45,128 nt of DNA, taken from positions 1 through 45,128 of the forward strand of contig JAUSCK010000206.1 in the NCBI GenBank assembly GCA_030651035.1, in the 5' to 3' direction. This stretch comes from Elusimicrobiota bacterium. Its GTDB lineage: Bacteria > Elusimicrobiota > Elusimicrobia > Elusimicrobiales > UBA9959. Position 1 is the first letter of the stretch. Each line of letters starts with the position of its first letter. The notes under the pieces are model-generated. The model was not told the DNA's origin. It made no database searches and saw only the letters and a program-made list of their open reading frames with translations. Both the position numbers and the translations under genes were made by a program. Below, in pieces: positions 31,361 through 42,739 of the stretch.

Positions 31361-33010
31361 TTATTTCCGGGCCTCTGACAGAAGTTCTTTGGCGTGTTTC
31401 AAGCCGAGTTCGGAAGACTGTTTTTTACCGCCCAGCATCCGGGCTATTTCGCGCTCGCGCGCTGCGGGGTCCAGGAGGCTCACCGCGGCCGCGGAAACGC
31501 CGTTCTTCACGGCTTTCTCCACGAAGAAATGCGCGCCGCCGAAAGCCGCCACCTGCGGCAGATGCGTTATACAGAAGATCTGTTTGTCCGCGGCCAGCCT
31601 GGCCAGTTTTTCGCCGACCAGCCGGCCCGTCACGGAGCCCACCCCGGCGTCCACCTCGTCGAAGACCTGCGCGCCGATGCGGTCCACGCGTGACAGCGCG
31701 GTCTTGAGCGCGAGCATTATGCGGGCCATCTCGCCGCCGGAGGCCGTGTAGCGCAGCGGCCTCAGCGGGTAGCCGGGGTTGGCGGTAAAAAGATATTCCA
31801 CGGAGTCGCCGCCGGACGAGGTGATTGCCGCCTCGTCATAGGCGGCGTCCACGGCAAAGCGCACTTCCCTGAAGCCGAGACCCTGCGCCTCTTCAAGTAT
31901 CTCGGCCGAGAGCTTTTTGGCCGCCGCCAGGCGCTTTTCGTGAAGCGCCAGCGCCAGTTTTTCAAGCTTGCCGCGGGCGGCGGCGAGTTTTTTCTCCAGC
32001 TCGGAGCGGTCAAGCGTCAGATCGTCCAGGCTGCTCACTTTGGCGCGCAGTTCCTCCGCTTTAGCCAGCACGGCGCGGATGTCCGCCCCGTATTTCTTTT
32101 TAAGGCTTTTGAATTTATCAAGGCGCGAAAGGCAGCGGTCCACTTCGGAAGGGTTGGAATGCACGCCGCGCCCGTAGGCGCGCAGCTCTCCTGAAAGGTC
32201 GCGCAGCTCTATGGCCGCGGAGGCCAGCCGCGCGGCCAGGTGTTCCGCCGACGGGTCGATGGCGGACAGGGCCCTGATCTTCTCCAGGGATTTCTCGGCG
32301 TTCCCCGCGGCGTCGTCGATCAGCGCGTGCGTGTCGCCGGAAAGGGAAAACAGTTTCTCGGAATTTTTAAGGCGCGGCCAAAGGGCCTCAAGCTCCTCCT
32401 CCTCGCCTTCTTTTAAATTGGCCGCTTCTATCTCGTTAAGCTGGAAGCGGTAAAGGTCAAGCAGGCGGGCGCGCTCGTCCTCGGACATGGAAACGGCGTT
32501 AAGCCGCTCCTCAAGGGAGCGGGCCTCCTGCCAGGCCTCAAAAACCGACTTAACCTCTTTATCAAGCTTGCCGTAGCGGTCAAGCAGGTCGCGCTGGGTT
32601 TCGGGCTTAAGCAGGCTCTGGTGCTCGTTCTGGCCGTGGAAATCCACAAGGAAACCGCCTATTTCTGAAAGCTGCGCCAGCGTTGCGGCCGCGCCGTTTA
32701 CGGCGGCCTTGGTGCGGCCTTTGGGATCGGACTGGCGGCGTATGGTCACCGCCCCGCCCTTTATATCCCAGCGCTCCATTAACTTGGCAGGCAGGTTCCC
32801 GGCCAGGAATTCCCCCTCCACCTCGGCTGAGGCGGCGCCGGGCCTCAGGATGTCGGACCCGGAGCGCTCGCCCAGCAGGAAACCCAGCGCGGAAATTATT
32901 ATAGATTTGCCGGCCCCCGTCTCGCCGGTGAAAATATTAAGCCCCGGCGCCGGCTCAAGCTCCAGCGCCTCAATAACGGCAAAATTCCTGATCAGCAGTT
33001 TCTTCAGCAT
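31361..33010 (-). CDS. recN: DNA repair protein RecN
   Basis: RecN is an SMC-like ATPase acting in double-strand break repair. The 549-residue protein has Walker A GETGAGKS at 29-36, the long coiled-coil arms, the ABC signature YTASGGEMARIMLALK and Walker B QVFDEVDAGVGS, followed by the D-loop/His region ITHLPQVAAFG. The start at 33010 (MLKKLLIRNFAVIE) is preferred over 33034 because the family begins with that strand. It lies downstream of nadK with a palindromic repeat in the gap, and upstream of gltX. Confidence 0.95.
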   Translation of the reverse strand: MLKKLLIRNFAVIEALELEPAPGLNIFTGETGAGKSIIISALGFLLGERSGSDILRPGAASAEVEGEFLAGNLPAKLMERWDIKGGAVTIRRQSDPKGRTKAAVNGAAATLAQLSEIGGFLVDFHGQNEHQSLLKPETQRDLLDRYGKLDKEVKSVFEAWQEARSLEERLNAVSMSEDERARLLDLYRFQLNEIEAANLKEGEEEELEALWPRLKNSEKLFSLSGDTHALIDDAAGNAEKSLEKIRALSAIDPSAEHLAARLASAAIELRDLSGELRAYGRGVHSNPSEVDRCLSRLDKFKSLKKKYGADIRAVLAKAEELRAKVSSLDDLTLDRSELEKKLAAARGKLEKLALALHEKRLAAAKKLSAEILEEAQGLGFREVRFAVDAAYDEAAITSSGGDSVEYLFTANPGYPLRPLRYTASGGEMARIMLALKTALSRVDRIGAQVFDEVDAGVGSVTGRLVGEKLARLAADKQIFCITHLPQVAAFGGAHFFVEKAVKNGVSAAAVSLLDPAAREREIARMLGGKKQSSELGLKHAKELLSEARK

Positions 33011-33033
33011 AAAAAAATAGTCAGAGAAAAGCA

Positions 33034-33132
33034 TTCACCGCAGAGGCGCAGAGAGCGCAGAGTGGAGTCAAAGCGACACGTTTTCCTGCCTCGGGAATTC
33101 CCCCTCTGCGTCCTCCGCGTCTCTGCGGTGAA
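33034..33132. repeat. TTCACCGCAGAG inverted repeat, copy 1
   Basis: The left arm (33034-33062) begins TTCACCGCAGAGGCGCAGAG. The right arm (33104-33132) is its imperfect inverted copy ending CTGCGGTGAA. It lies between nadK and recN. A second copy is at 44436-44566. Confidence 0.88.
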
Positions 33133-33152
33133 AAACAGGAAATTCCCCTGTC

Positions 33153-33995
33153 CTAGCGTTCGCCCCAGCTCAATTTGCGGCGCAGGACGTCGAAATATGA
33201 AAATCCGGCGGGGGCCAGCAGCTCAAGGCTGCGCGGATGCCGGCCCACCAGCACCGTATCTCCCGGCTCAAGGTTAAAAGTCTCCTGCCCGTCCATAGAA
33301 AGCCGCAGCTGCTGCGGGCCTGAGCGCCAGCCCTGCACCGCAACGCGCAGCTCCTCAGAAGCCGAGAGCACTATGGGCCGATGGGTCAGGGTGTGCGGGC
33401 AGATGGGCGAAAGCAGAAAGACCTCCAGGTCCGGCAGCACAATGGGGCCGGAGGCCGCCAGGTTGTAAGCCGTGGAACCGCTGGGAGTTGATATTATAAG
33501 GCCGTCCCCGAAATATTCGCTCAGGAACTGGCTGCCGAAAGAGGCGCGCAGCGGAAAAGCCCTGGCTTCGGGGCTTCTGATCACGCAGTCGTTGAGCGCC
33601 GGCATGGGCCCGAAAACCTTTTTCCCGCCGCGCAGCACGCTGACGGCGAGCAGGCTGCGCTTGAATTTCCTGAAACCGCCGCGCAGGAACACTTCCGCGC
33701 TCTTAAGGAACTCTTTCTGCTCTATGCCGCTCAGGAAACCCAGGCCGCCCGCATTGATGCCCAGCACCGGGAGGCCCAGGGCTATTACATGGCGGGCGGC
33801 GTAAAGCACCGTTCCGTCGCCGCCGACGGCCACGGCCGCGTCCGCGGCCTTAACCTCGCAGGCGGCGTCATTTACGCATATTTTACTGACCTTAACGCCC
33901 TGGACCTTCAGCCTGCGCACTATCGCCGAGGAGTAAGCCAGCGCCTTGCGGCTTCTGGAGTTGTAAAAAAGGACTACGCTTTTTATCTTTTTCAT
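33153..33995 (-). CDS. nadK: NAD kinase
   Basis: NadK phosphorylates NAD to NADP. The 280-residue protein has the diagnostic GGDGT at 58-62 (VAVGGDGTVLYAAR), then LGINAGGLGFLSG, SEYFGDGLIISTPSGSTAYNLAASGPIV and the C-terminal SMDGQETFNL region. Length is normal. It starts 7 bp after glnS, so the two are likely co-transcribed. The upstream sequence has no strong Shine-Dalgarno, consistent with coupling. Confidence 0.95.
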   Translation of the reverse strand: MKKIKSVVLFYNSRSRKALAYSSAIVRRLKVQGVKVSKICVNDAACEVKAADAAVAVGGDGTVLYAARHVIALGLPVLGINAGGLGFLSGIEQKEFLKSAEVFLRGGFRKFKRSLLAVSVLRGGKKVFGPMPALNDCVIRSPEARAFPLRASFGSQFLSEYFGDGLIISTPSGSTAYNLAASGPIVLPDLEVFLLSPICPHTLTHRPIVLSASEELRVAVQGWRSGPQQLRLSMDGQETFNLEPGDTVLVGRHPRSLELLAPAGFSYFDVLRRKLSWGER

Positions 33996-34002
33996 AGTCT
34001 GC

Positions 34003-35697
34003 CTATTTCGCCGCCGGATCTTTCTGCTCGATCTTGGCCCAGGTATCTTTAAGGGTCACCGTGCGGTTGAACACCGGCGCGCCGGGTTTTGAATCCTTGG
34101 GATCCGCGAAAAAGTAACCGAGCCGCTCGAACTGGACCCGCGAGCCGGCGGGAAGAGCCTTCAGGCCGGGTTCGCACCAGGCGCTATCCAGCACTTCCAG
34201 GGAGCCGGGGTTCAGGTTTTCCTTGAAGTCGCGGCCTTCTTCCACATCCTCCGGCGCGCGCTTGGAGAACAAGGCGTCGTACAGCCGCACCGGGGCAGCG
34301 AACCCGTGCCGGGCCGAAACCCAGTGTATCGTGCCCTTTATCTTGCGCCCGTCGGGCGCAGTCCCGCCGCGGCTGGCCGGGTCATAGGTGCAATGGACTT
34401 CGGTAACATTTCCCGCCGCGTCTTTAATCACGGCTTCGCACTTGATTATATAGGTGGCCCGCAGGCGCACTTCCTGCCCCGGGGTCAGGCGGAAGAACTT
34501 CTTCGGCGGGACTTCCTTGAAATCGTCCTGCTCGATATACAGCTCCCGGCAGAACGGGACTTTGCGGGTCCCGGCGGCCGGGTCCTCCGGATTATTCACC
34601 AGGTCCATCTCCTCCGCCTGGTCCTGCGGGTAATTGGTTATCACCACTTTTAACGGACGCAGCACCGCCATGAACCGGGGCGCGGTCTTGTTCAATTCGT
34701 TTCGCAGGGAGTTTTCCAGCACCCAGATATCCACTATGCTGTTGAACTTGGCCACGCCTATCTCGGCGCAGAAAGCCCGGATGGATCCGGAGGTGTAGCC
34801 CCTGCGGCGAAGCCCGGAAATGGTGGGCATGCGCGGGTCGTCCCAGCCGCTGACGTGGTTATCACGCACCAGCTCCAGCAGCTTGCGCTTGCTCAGGACC
34901 GTGTTGCTCAGGTTCAGGCGGGCGAATTCTATCTGCCGGGGATGGTATATGCCCAGCTCGGTCAGGAACCAGTCGTACAGCGGCCGGTGGTTCTCGAATT
35001 CAAGTGTGCAGATGGAATGGGTTATCTGCTCGATGGAGTCTTCCAGGCCGTGCGCCCAGTCATACATGGGATACACGCACCAGGCGCCTTTCTGGCGGTG
35101 ATGCTCGGCGTGCAGGATGCGGTACATTACGGGGTCGCGCATGTACAGGTTCGGGTGGGCCATGTCTATCTTCGCGCGCAGCACCCGCGAGCCGTCGGGG
35201 AATTCGCCGCGCTTCATGCGCTCGAACAGGTCGACGTTCTCTTCTACGGACCGGCTGCGGAAGGGGCTGTCTTTGCCCGCCTCGCTCGGCGAGCCGCGGT
35301 GCCGCCTGGTCTCTTCGGCGGTCTGGTCGCACACGTAGGCTTTGCCCTTTTTGACCAGCGCCATGGCCCAGTCGTACATCTGCGGGAAATAGTCGGAGGC
35401 GAAAAACAGCCTGTCCTCGAAATCCCCCCCCAGCCACCTGACGTCCTCAACGATGGAATCGACGTACTCCTGCTCTTCCTTGGAGGGGTTGGTGTCGTCG
35501 AAACGGAGGTTGAATTTGCCCTTGTAATCGCGGGCTATGCCGGAGTTGAGGCAGATGGATTTGGCGTGGCCGATATGCAGGTACCCGTTGGGCTCCGGCG
35601 GGAAGCGCGTATGCACGCGTCCCCCGAACTTGCCCGAGGCCAGGTCCGCGTCAATAATTTCGCGAATAAAATTAGATTTGGGTTCCGAATTTTCCAT
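34003..35697 (-). CDS. glnS: glutaminyl-tRNA synthetase
   Basis: This 564-residue class I synthetase charges tRNA-Gln directly. The HIGH motif is [23 protein letters not shown]-like is VLSKRKL. The [17 protein letters not shown] and [25 protein letters not shown] segments separate GlnRS from GluRS. The C-terminal two-barrel anticodon domain ([27 protein letters not shown]) is complete. It heads the glnS-nadK-recN-gltX set. TATAAT lies 5 nt before the ATG and there is no Shine-Dalgarno, suggesting a leaderless message. Confidence 0.96.
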   Translation of the reverse strand: MENSEPKSNFIREIIDADLASGKFGGRVHTRFPPEPNGYLHIGHAKSICLNSGIARDYKGKFNLRFDDTNPSKEEQEYVDSIVEDVRWLGGDFEDRLFFASDYFPQMYDWAMALVKKGKAYVCDQTAEETRRHRGSPSEAGKDSPFRSRSVEENVDLFERMKRGEFPDGSRVLRAKIDMAHPNLYMRDPVMYRILHAEHHRQKGAWCVYPMYDWAHGLEDSIEQITHSICTLEFENHRPLYDWFLTELGIYHPRQIEFARLNLSNTVLSKRKLLELVRDNHVSGWDDPRMPTISGLRRRGYTSGSIRAFCAEIGVAKFNSIVDIWVLENSLRNELNKTAPRFMAVLRPLKVVITNYPQDQAEEMDLVNNPEDPAAGTRKVPFCRELYIEQDDFKEVPPKKFFRLTPGQEVRLRATYIIKCEAVIKDAAGNVTEVHCTYDPASRGGTAPDGRKIKGTIHWVSARHGFAAPVRLYDALFSKRAPEDVEEGRDFKENLNPGSLEVLDSAWCEPGLKALPAGSRVQFERLGYFFADPKDSKPGAPVFNRTVTLKDTWAKIEQKDPAAK

Positions 35698-35708
35698 ATA
35701 AAATTATA
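35698..35708 (-). promoter_or_regulatory. glnS -10 box and leaderless start
   Basis: TATAAT (minus strand, 35708-35703) stands 5 nt before the glnS ATG. The -35 position does not match consensus. A start site 7 nt after the box would be at or inside the start codon. Confidence 0.5.
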
Positions 35709-35739
35709 ACAATTTATAAGTCTTAAGGGCTTACACGCG

Positions 35740-36178
35740 TTCGGGCGGCATACCGAAGGGATCGGGGACCGCGAGATGCCAAGTCGGGGGCTTACCGCAG
35801 GGGCCAGAACGCAAAACCGGCGTCGCGTACACCGTACGCGCGCCTGCCTGCCTCAGGCTCGGCGCTTACGCAAGCCTCGCCTTCCGGCGGCTTTTGCTAA
35901 CCTGGCCCCTGCGGTCTCCCCCTCCGCTCACTTTATCAGTTAGCACATTTTTTATTAAAACGGGTAACCTGGGCGGAGACCGTGGGGATCGGGTCAGCAA
36001 AAGCCGCCGGGATGGAGCGAAGCGACAGTTCCCCGCCCCGAGCTTGCGTAGCGCGAGGGCCGAGGCAGGCAGGCGCGCGCACGGTGTGCGCGACGCCGGT
36101 TTTGATGACCCGGTCCCCACGGTATGCCGCCCGAATCCATGCTAATCCCGCAGTAGGCCCCGACTTCGCATCTCGCGG
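35740..36178. repeat. non-coding structured repeat, copy B
   Basis: About 440 bp without a gene form a nested palindrome. 35813-35854 pairs with 36062-36103 (40/42 complementary). 35884-35898 pairs with 35996-36010 (15/15). CGGTCTCC at 35912-35919 pairs with 35975-35982. 35740-35755 pairs with 36120-36135 (15/16 or better). 35769-35790 pairs with 36157-36178 (20/22). Several words match copy A at 5427-5840 in the same order. It separates the glnS set from purH. Confidence 0.8.
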
Positions 36179-36187
36179 TTGAAATAT

Positions 36188-37687
36188 TTAATGCCTGAAG
36201 TGGCGGATGCCGGCGAACAGCATGGCGGCGTTCTTCGAATCGCAGAGCTGCACGCAGTCCTCGTCGTCCTGCCAGCCGCCGGGCTGGATCACGGCGCTTA
36301 TCCCGCCGGCCAGGGCAGCCTGCAGGGTCTTAAGCGGCAGGGCCGCGTCGGCGGCCATCACGAGCGGGCCGGAGCCGGGCAGAATGGACCGCTTGTCCCG
36401 CATTTTCCACAGGGCGCTCCTGACCGCGTCGTAGGTGGAACTCTCCGAAGCGCTGACGGCTATGGTGCAATGCCCTTCGGCAAGCGCCACGGCGTAGGTT
36501 TTGGCGTATTTGACGGTTTTCCAGGCAAGTCTCAGCGTCCGCGCCTCAGCGTCGGTCGGCCTGCGCCTGGTGACGCAGGCGGGCTCGGCGGAAAAAAGCC
36601 TGTTATCCTTGGACTCGATAAGCACCCCGCCGGATACGGAGCGCAGCTCCACCTCGTAGGGTGAAAGCACCGGGGCTGAAAGCGACAGGACCCGCAGGCC
36701 TTCCTTGGCCCGCAGTATTTTTAGCGCCTCGGGACCGTAGCCCGTGGCTATCACGCTCTCTATGAAAGTTTCAGCCAGTATCCCGGCGGTTTCGGCTTCG
36801 ACCTGCCGGTTGAAGGCGGCGGTGCCGCCGACGGCCCCCGCCGGATCGCTCTTCAAAGCGCCGCGCAGGCTTTCCGCCTGCGTGCCGGCGGCGCAGGCCC
36901 CGGCGGGCCTGTCGTGCTTGGCTATAACGCAGACGGGCTCGTCGAATTCCAGCGCCAGCTCGAAGGCGGTATCCAGATCAAGATAGTGGTTGAGGTTAAA
37001 GGGACCGCCGCAAAGTATTTTGGCGGCGTTGAGACCGCGCGGGCGGGCGCCGCTGAGGGCGTAAAAAGCGGCTTTCTGGTGGCGGTTCTCGCCGTAATCC
37101 AGGTCCGCCACTTTTCTCAGGCTCATCACAACTTCGTCGCCCAGCAGGTTCCCTGTCTCGGAAAGGTACTGCGCCACGGTCGCGTCGTAGGCGGCCAGGT
37201 GCTGCCAGGCCCTGGCGGCCAGCTGTTTTTTCAGTTCCTGCTCAAGGCCGCCGTCCTCCTTGAGGGCGCGAAGCACGGGGCCGTAATCCACCGGGCTGGA
37301 GAGGGTTATGACGTTCTCGAAATCGCGGGCGGCGGCGCGCAGCACGGCGGAATTGGACTGGTCCAGGTAATTGGAGAGCTCGCTGATAGCGAACTCCTCC
37401 TGCCCCACGATGCTGGCTATGGGGTAGAGGTTCGCGGCCACGATGTAAAAGGACGGCAGCTCCACGCCGTTCTCGGAAACGGCGGGGAAGCGCCCGGAAA
37501 GGGCTTTAAGCACGGAATAAGGCACCGGCGGGGAATAGCGCACCTCCTCCGCCTCTATGCCGGCCTCGGCCAGCAGCTTATAGGTCGACCCCGAGGCGTA
37601 TATCTCGAACCCCAGTTCTTCCAGGCCGAGGGCGAATTCCTCCACCCCGGTCTTGTTGTAAACGCTCAAATAAACTGTTTTATCCAT
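36188..37687 (-). CDS. purH: bifunctional AICAR transformylase / IMP cyclohydrolase
   Basis: PurH does the last two steps of purine synthesis. The 499-residue protein has an N-terminal MGS-like cyclohydrolase domain (YLSVYNKTGVEEFALGLEELGFEIYASGSTYKLL) and the AICAR transformylase domain (MSLRKVADLDYGENRHQKAAFY). The latter includes the catalytic KH in AKHDRPAGACAAG, where most members have KHxNPxG, and VMAADAALPLKTLQAALAGGISAVIQPGGW near the end. The ATG at 37687 is preferred over 37699 (three extra Phe). The promoter region holds a palindromic repeat at 37702-37770. Confidence 0.95.
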   Translation of the reverse strand: MDKTVYLSVYNKTGVEEFALGLEELGFEIYASGSTYKLLAEAGIEAEEVRYSPPVPYSVLKALSGRFPAVSENGVELPSFYIVAANLYPIASIVGQEEFAISELSNYLDQSNSAVLRAAARDFENVITLSSPVDYGPVLRALKEDGGLEQELKKQLAARAWQHLAAYDATVAQYLSETGNLLGDEVVMSLRKVADLDYGENRHQKAAFYALSGARPRGLNAAKILCGGPFNLNHYLDLDTAFELALEFDEPVCVIAKHDRPAGACAAGTQAESLRGALKSDPAGAVGGTAAFNRQVEAETAGILAETFIESVIATGYGPEALKILRAKEGLRVLSLSAPVLSPYEVELRSVSGGVLIESKDNRLFSAEPACVTRRRPTDAEARTLRLAWKTVKYAKTYAVALAEGHCTIAVSASESSTYDAVRSALWKMRDKRSILPGSGPLVMAADAALPLKTLQAALAGGISAVIQPGGWQDDEDCVQLCDSKNAAMLFAGIRHFRH

Positions 37688-37701
37688 AAAAAAGAACATT
37701 C

Positions 37702-37770
37702 ACATCGATAAACAGGATGGACAGGATAAGAGGAAAAAATAAAAATCCTGTATATCCTGTCTATCCATGT
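37702..37770. repeat. ACATGGAT/ACAGGAT palindromic repeat, copy 5
   Basis: The left arm starts ACATCGATAAACAGGATGG and the right arm ends TATCCATGT at 37770. It lies just upstream of purH, in the gap after ligA. Confidence 0.9.
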
Positions 37771-37813
37771 TAAATCTTTATTCGGCGCACCGTATCATAA
37801 ATTACTGCAACAC

Positions 37814-40242
<2,429 letters not shown>

Positions 40243-40397
40243 AAGATGTAAAGACCTTTTATCTGTCTATATGATACAAAATTTCCAAACGGCCCGAAGC
40301 AAAAACTTCGGCCGGGCGGCCCCCGCGCTTTGCTTTTCGCCGGCTTCTTTGGTAGACTTTAAGCGGAAGCAAATCTATACTTGGACGGAGGTTTAAA
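40243..40397. promoter_or_regulatory. nusB/slipin divergent intergenic region
   Basis: This 155-bp gap holds, for the slipin gene, TAGACT, a 17-nt spacer and TATACT ending at 40380, followed by the Shine-Dalgarno GGAGG at 40387-40391. A hairpin (CCGAAG, loop, CTTCGG) sits at 40294-40311. The nusB side is AT-rich, with no promoter close to consensus. Confidence 0.45.
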
Positions 40398-41147
40398 ATG
40401 GGTTTAGCGCCTTTAATTATAATCATCGTAGTGATTCTTTTCGCCAGCATAAAAGTCCTTAACGAATACGAGCGCGGCGTGACCCTCACGCTGGGCCGCT
40501 TCACGGGAGTAAAAGGCCCGGGCCTGATATTCCTTATCCCCGGCGTGCAGCAGATGTTCCGCATGAGCACGCGCGTGGTGGTGCTCGACGTCCCCCCGCA
40601 GGACGTGATCACCCGCGACAACATCTCGGTGAAGGTCAACGCCGTTGTCTACTTCCGGGTGGTCGACCCCCAGGCCGCCGTGCTGAACGTGGAGAACTAT
40701 ATGTACGCCACCAGCCAGCTGGCGCAGACCACGCTCAGGAGCGTGCTAGGCCAGCAGGAGCTGGACGACCTGCTCGCCCAGCGCGACAAGATCAATAAGA
40801 ACCTCCAGGAGATACTGGACCTGCACACCGAGCCCTGGGGCATAAAGATCTCCAGCGTGGAAGTTAAGAACGTGGACCTGCCGCAGGAAATGCAGCGCGC
40901 CATAGCCAAGCAGGCCGAAGCCGAGCGCGAGCGCCGGGCCAAGGTCATCCATGCCGAAGGCGAATTCCAGGCCGCTCAGAAGCTCTCCGACGCGGCGCAG
41001 ATCATGACCGTACATCCCGCCGCCATCCAGCTCAGATACCTGCAGACCCTGGCTGAGATCTCCGTGGAGAAGAACTCGACCATAATCTTCCCCGTGCCCG
41101 TGGACTTCCTCAAGATGTTCATGGAAAGCCGCAAACCCCAGGCATAA
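40398..41147 (+). CDS. SPFH-domain protein, slipin/stomatin type
   Basis: This 249-residue protein has an N-terminal membrane hairpin ([19 protein letters not shown]) and a full SPFH domain: [59 protein letters not shown] and [16 protein letters not shown] helical coiled-coil end follows ([25 protein letters not shown]). Slipins form membrane-bound oligomers and often pair with an NfeD protease or scaffold; no nfeD is adjacent. It stands alone, with its own promoter-like box and a strong terminator after it. Confidence 0.92.
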   Translation: MGLAPLIIIIVVILFASIKVLNEYERGVTLTLGRFTGVKGPGLIFLIPGVQQMFRMSTRVVVLDVPPQDVITRDNISVKVNAVVYFRVVDPQAAVLNVENYMYATSQLAQTTLRSVLGQQELDDLLAQRDKINKNLQEILDLHTEPWGIKISSVEVKNVDLPQEMQRAIAKQAEAERERRAKVIHAEGEFQAAQKLSDAAQIMTVHPAAIQLRYLQTLAEISVEKNSTIIFPVPVDFLKMFMESRKPQA

Positions 41148-41164
41148 AAAGCCTGCGCCAATTG

Positions 41165-41199
41165 ACGGGAGCGGCCCTGACCGGCCGCTCCCGTTTTTT
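41165..41199 (+). terminator. rho-independent terminator of the slipin gene
   Basis: A perfect 12-bp stem (ACGGGAGCGGCC and GGCCGCTCCCGT) with a 6-nt loop is followed by six T residues. Confidence 0.92.
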
Positions 41200-41227
41200 A
41201 CGCACTACCAGCCTCCCCCCGATTGGC

Positions 41228-41239
41228 TATAATCTATAT
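41228..41239 (+). promoter_or_regulatory. hemW -10 box, leaderless start
   Basis: TATAAT at 41228-41233 is 6 nt before the hemW ATG at 41240, and there is no Shine-Dalgarno. The -35 position is not recognisable. The slipin terminator lies just upstream, so an independent promoter is needed here. Confidence 0.55.
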
Positions 41240-42331
41240 ATGACAGGGCTTTACATCCATATCCCGTTCTGCCGGGCCAAGTGCGGCTATTGCGACTTCG
41301 CCTCGGCGCTCGGGAAGCCTGAGGAGATAGACGTTTTCCTGGAGGCGCTCTCCAGGGAGGCTTCCACCCATTCCGCCCTGGCGGGAAAGTTCAACACCCT
41401 TTATGTCGGCGGCGGCACGCCCAGCCTGCTTTCGACGGACCAGCTTAAAAAACTTATTTTCATCGTTTCAGGCCTGACCGGGCCTCTGCGGCGCCTGGCG
41501 GAAAGCACGTTCGAGGCCAACCCGGAAAGCCTGGACGCGGAGAAGGCCGCCCTGCTGAAAAAAGCCGGCGTAAGCCGCATAAGCCTGGGCCTGCAGGCCT
41601 GCCAGGACGACCTGCTGAAGCGGCTGGGCCGCGTGGCGATGTCCGGGGATTTCCTGAAAGCCTTCGGCCTGCTGCGCGCCGCCGGTTTCGATAACATAAA
41701 CGCGGACCTGATGTGCGGCCTGCCCGGCCAGACGCTGAAGGATTTCGCGGACTCCATAGAATGGCTGCTGAAGTTCAAGCCTGAACATGTTTCCTTTTAC
41801 GCGCTTGAAGTGCACGACGGTACGCCGTTCTCCGCGGACGGCGTGAAAGAGGAACCCGAAGCGTCGGCTGACATGTACGAGGCGGGGGCGGCCTCGCTTA
41901 AGCTGGCCGGCCTTGTCCGCTACGAGATCTCGAATTTCGCCCGGCCCGGGCGGGAGTCCGTCCATAACCTGAATTACTGGGAGCAGGGCGAATACCTGGG
42001 CCTTGGCCCTTCGGCCGCCTCCTACCTGGGCGGCGAGCGGCGAGCGAACACCACCGGCACCGCGGCCTACGTGAGAGCGGCCCTGGCCGGGGAAGAGATA
42101 CCGCAGCAGTCCCGGGAAACCCTCACAGGCCGGAAGAAGAACGCTGAAAAAATAATGCTGGGCCTGCGCAGAACCGCCGGAATTGAACTGCCGGACGATA
42201 TATTTATAGAATTTAACGAAGAGACGGACCGGCTGCTGGCTGCCGGCCTTATTGAAAAGGCCGGCAGCCGGATAAAAATAAAAGAAGACCGCCTGTACGT
42301 CTCCAACGCCGTCTTCCGCGAATTTGTGTAG
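41240..42331 (+). CDS. hemW: HemW-like radical SAM protein
   Basis: This 363-residue radical SAM protein is of the HemN/HemW group. The cluster motif CRAKCGYC (Cys11, 15, 18) follows LYIHIPF. Other marks are LYVGGGTPSLLS, ESTFEANPESLDAEKAALLKKAGVSRISLGLQ, NINADLMCGLPGQTLKDF and NLNYWEQGEYLGLGPSAASYL. HemW is a heme chaperone rather than a true coproporphyrinogen oxidase; HemN has a Cys directly after the cluster motif, which is Asp-Phe here. The start at 41240 is chosen because MTGLYIHIPF matches the family start; the upstream frame runs through the terminator. Confidence 0.92.
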   Translation: MTGLYIHIPFCRAKCGYCDFASALGKPEEIDVFLEALSREASTHSALAGKFNTLYVGGGTPSLLSTDQLKKLIFIVSGLTGPLRRLAESTFEANPESLDAEKAALLKKAGVSRISLGLQACQDDLLKRLGRVAMSGDFLKAFGLLRAAGFDNINADLMCGLPGQTLKDFADSIEWLLKFKPEHVSFYALEVHDGTPFSADGVKEEPEASADMYEAGAASLKLAGLVRYEISNFARPGRESVHNLNYWEQGEYLGLGPSAASYLGGERRANTTGTAAYVRAALAGEEIPQQSRETLTGRKKNAEKIMLGLRRTAGIELPDDIFIEFNEETDRLLAAGLIEKAGSRIKIKEDRLYVSNAVFREFV

Positions 42332-42353
42332 TTAGTGTAAACCGGGAGCTTAA

Positions 42354-42452
42354 GTGAACCTGCGAAAATTCTGGATGCGCATGCGAGCGGCAGCGAGCTT
42401 CCCCATAAGGAAGTACTGTTCCCTGTCCTTGCGTATAAGGAAAATCAAGTGA
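42354..42452 (+). pseudogene. duplicated start of the next small gene
   Basis: A GTG-started frame of 32 codons begins MNLRKFWMR, nearly the same as MNIRKFWMR of the next gene, then diverges and stops at TGA 42450-42452. That stop overlaps the next GTG start. 25 of 30 bases match between 42352-42381 and 42447-42476. Codons after the match read through an inverted copy of the next gene (see 42408-42498). It is best seen as a remnant of local duplication, not a working gene. Confidence 0.6.
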
Positions 42453-42498
42453 ATATCAGGAAATTCTGGATGCGCAAGGACAGGGAACAGTACTTCCT
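42408..42498. repeat. perfect 26-bp inverted repeat at gene start
   Basis: 42408-42433 is the exact reverse complement (26/26) of 42473-42498, which encodes residues 9-17 of the small membrane protein. The GTG start (42449) lies in the loop, so the mRNA could form a long hairpin around its own start codon. Confidence 0.9.
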
Positions 42499-42739
42499 GA
42501 CCGGGATAATATTTGCCAGCTGCATAGGGGCCTTCATATCGTCCTACTGGCATTTCACGGACCGCACAACTGTCCGCCAGAATATAAAGATCAGGGCGAA
42601 AGAAACCACTAAAACGCAGCAGTTCAAACTCAGGGATGTGCAGTACACCCCCGTGAAGCTGCGCGCGGGAGCCACGCGGTATTACCGCCTGGACGATGAC
42701 TCAAAGCCGTCGGTGCCGAAGATGGGTGAAGATGAATAA
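42449..42739 (+). CDS. small single-pass membrane protein
   Basis: This 96-residue protein begins with GTG and reads NIRKFWMRKDREQYFLTG, a membrane helix (IIFASCIGAFISSYWHF) and a basic then mixed tail ending PKMGEDE. No family is recognised. It overlaps the next gene by 8 nt, so the pair is probably co-translated. An inverted repeat around its start codon may affect translation. Confidence 0.7.
   Translation: MNIRKFWMRKDREQYFLTGIIFASCIGAFISSYWHFTDRTTVRQNIKIRAKETTKTQQFKLRDVQYTPVKLRAGATRYYRLDDDSKPSVPKMGEDE

Noticed and set aside
35740-36178. tRNA or rRNA gene in the long gap
   Set aside because: No cloverleaf, T-loop GGTTCGA or rRNA motif was found; the folding is a nested palindrome.
42354-42452. 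Separate functional small protein
   Set aside because: Only the first nine codons resemble the next gene; the rest reads through inverted and unrelated sequence.
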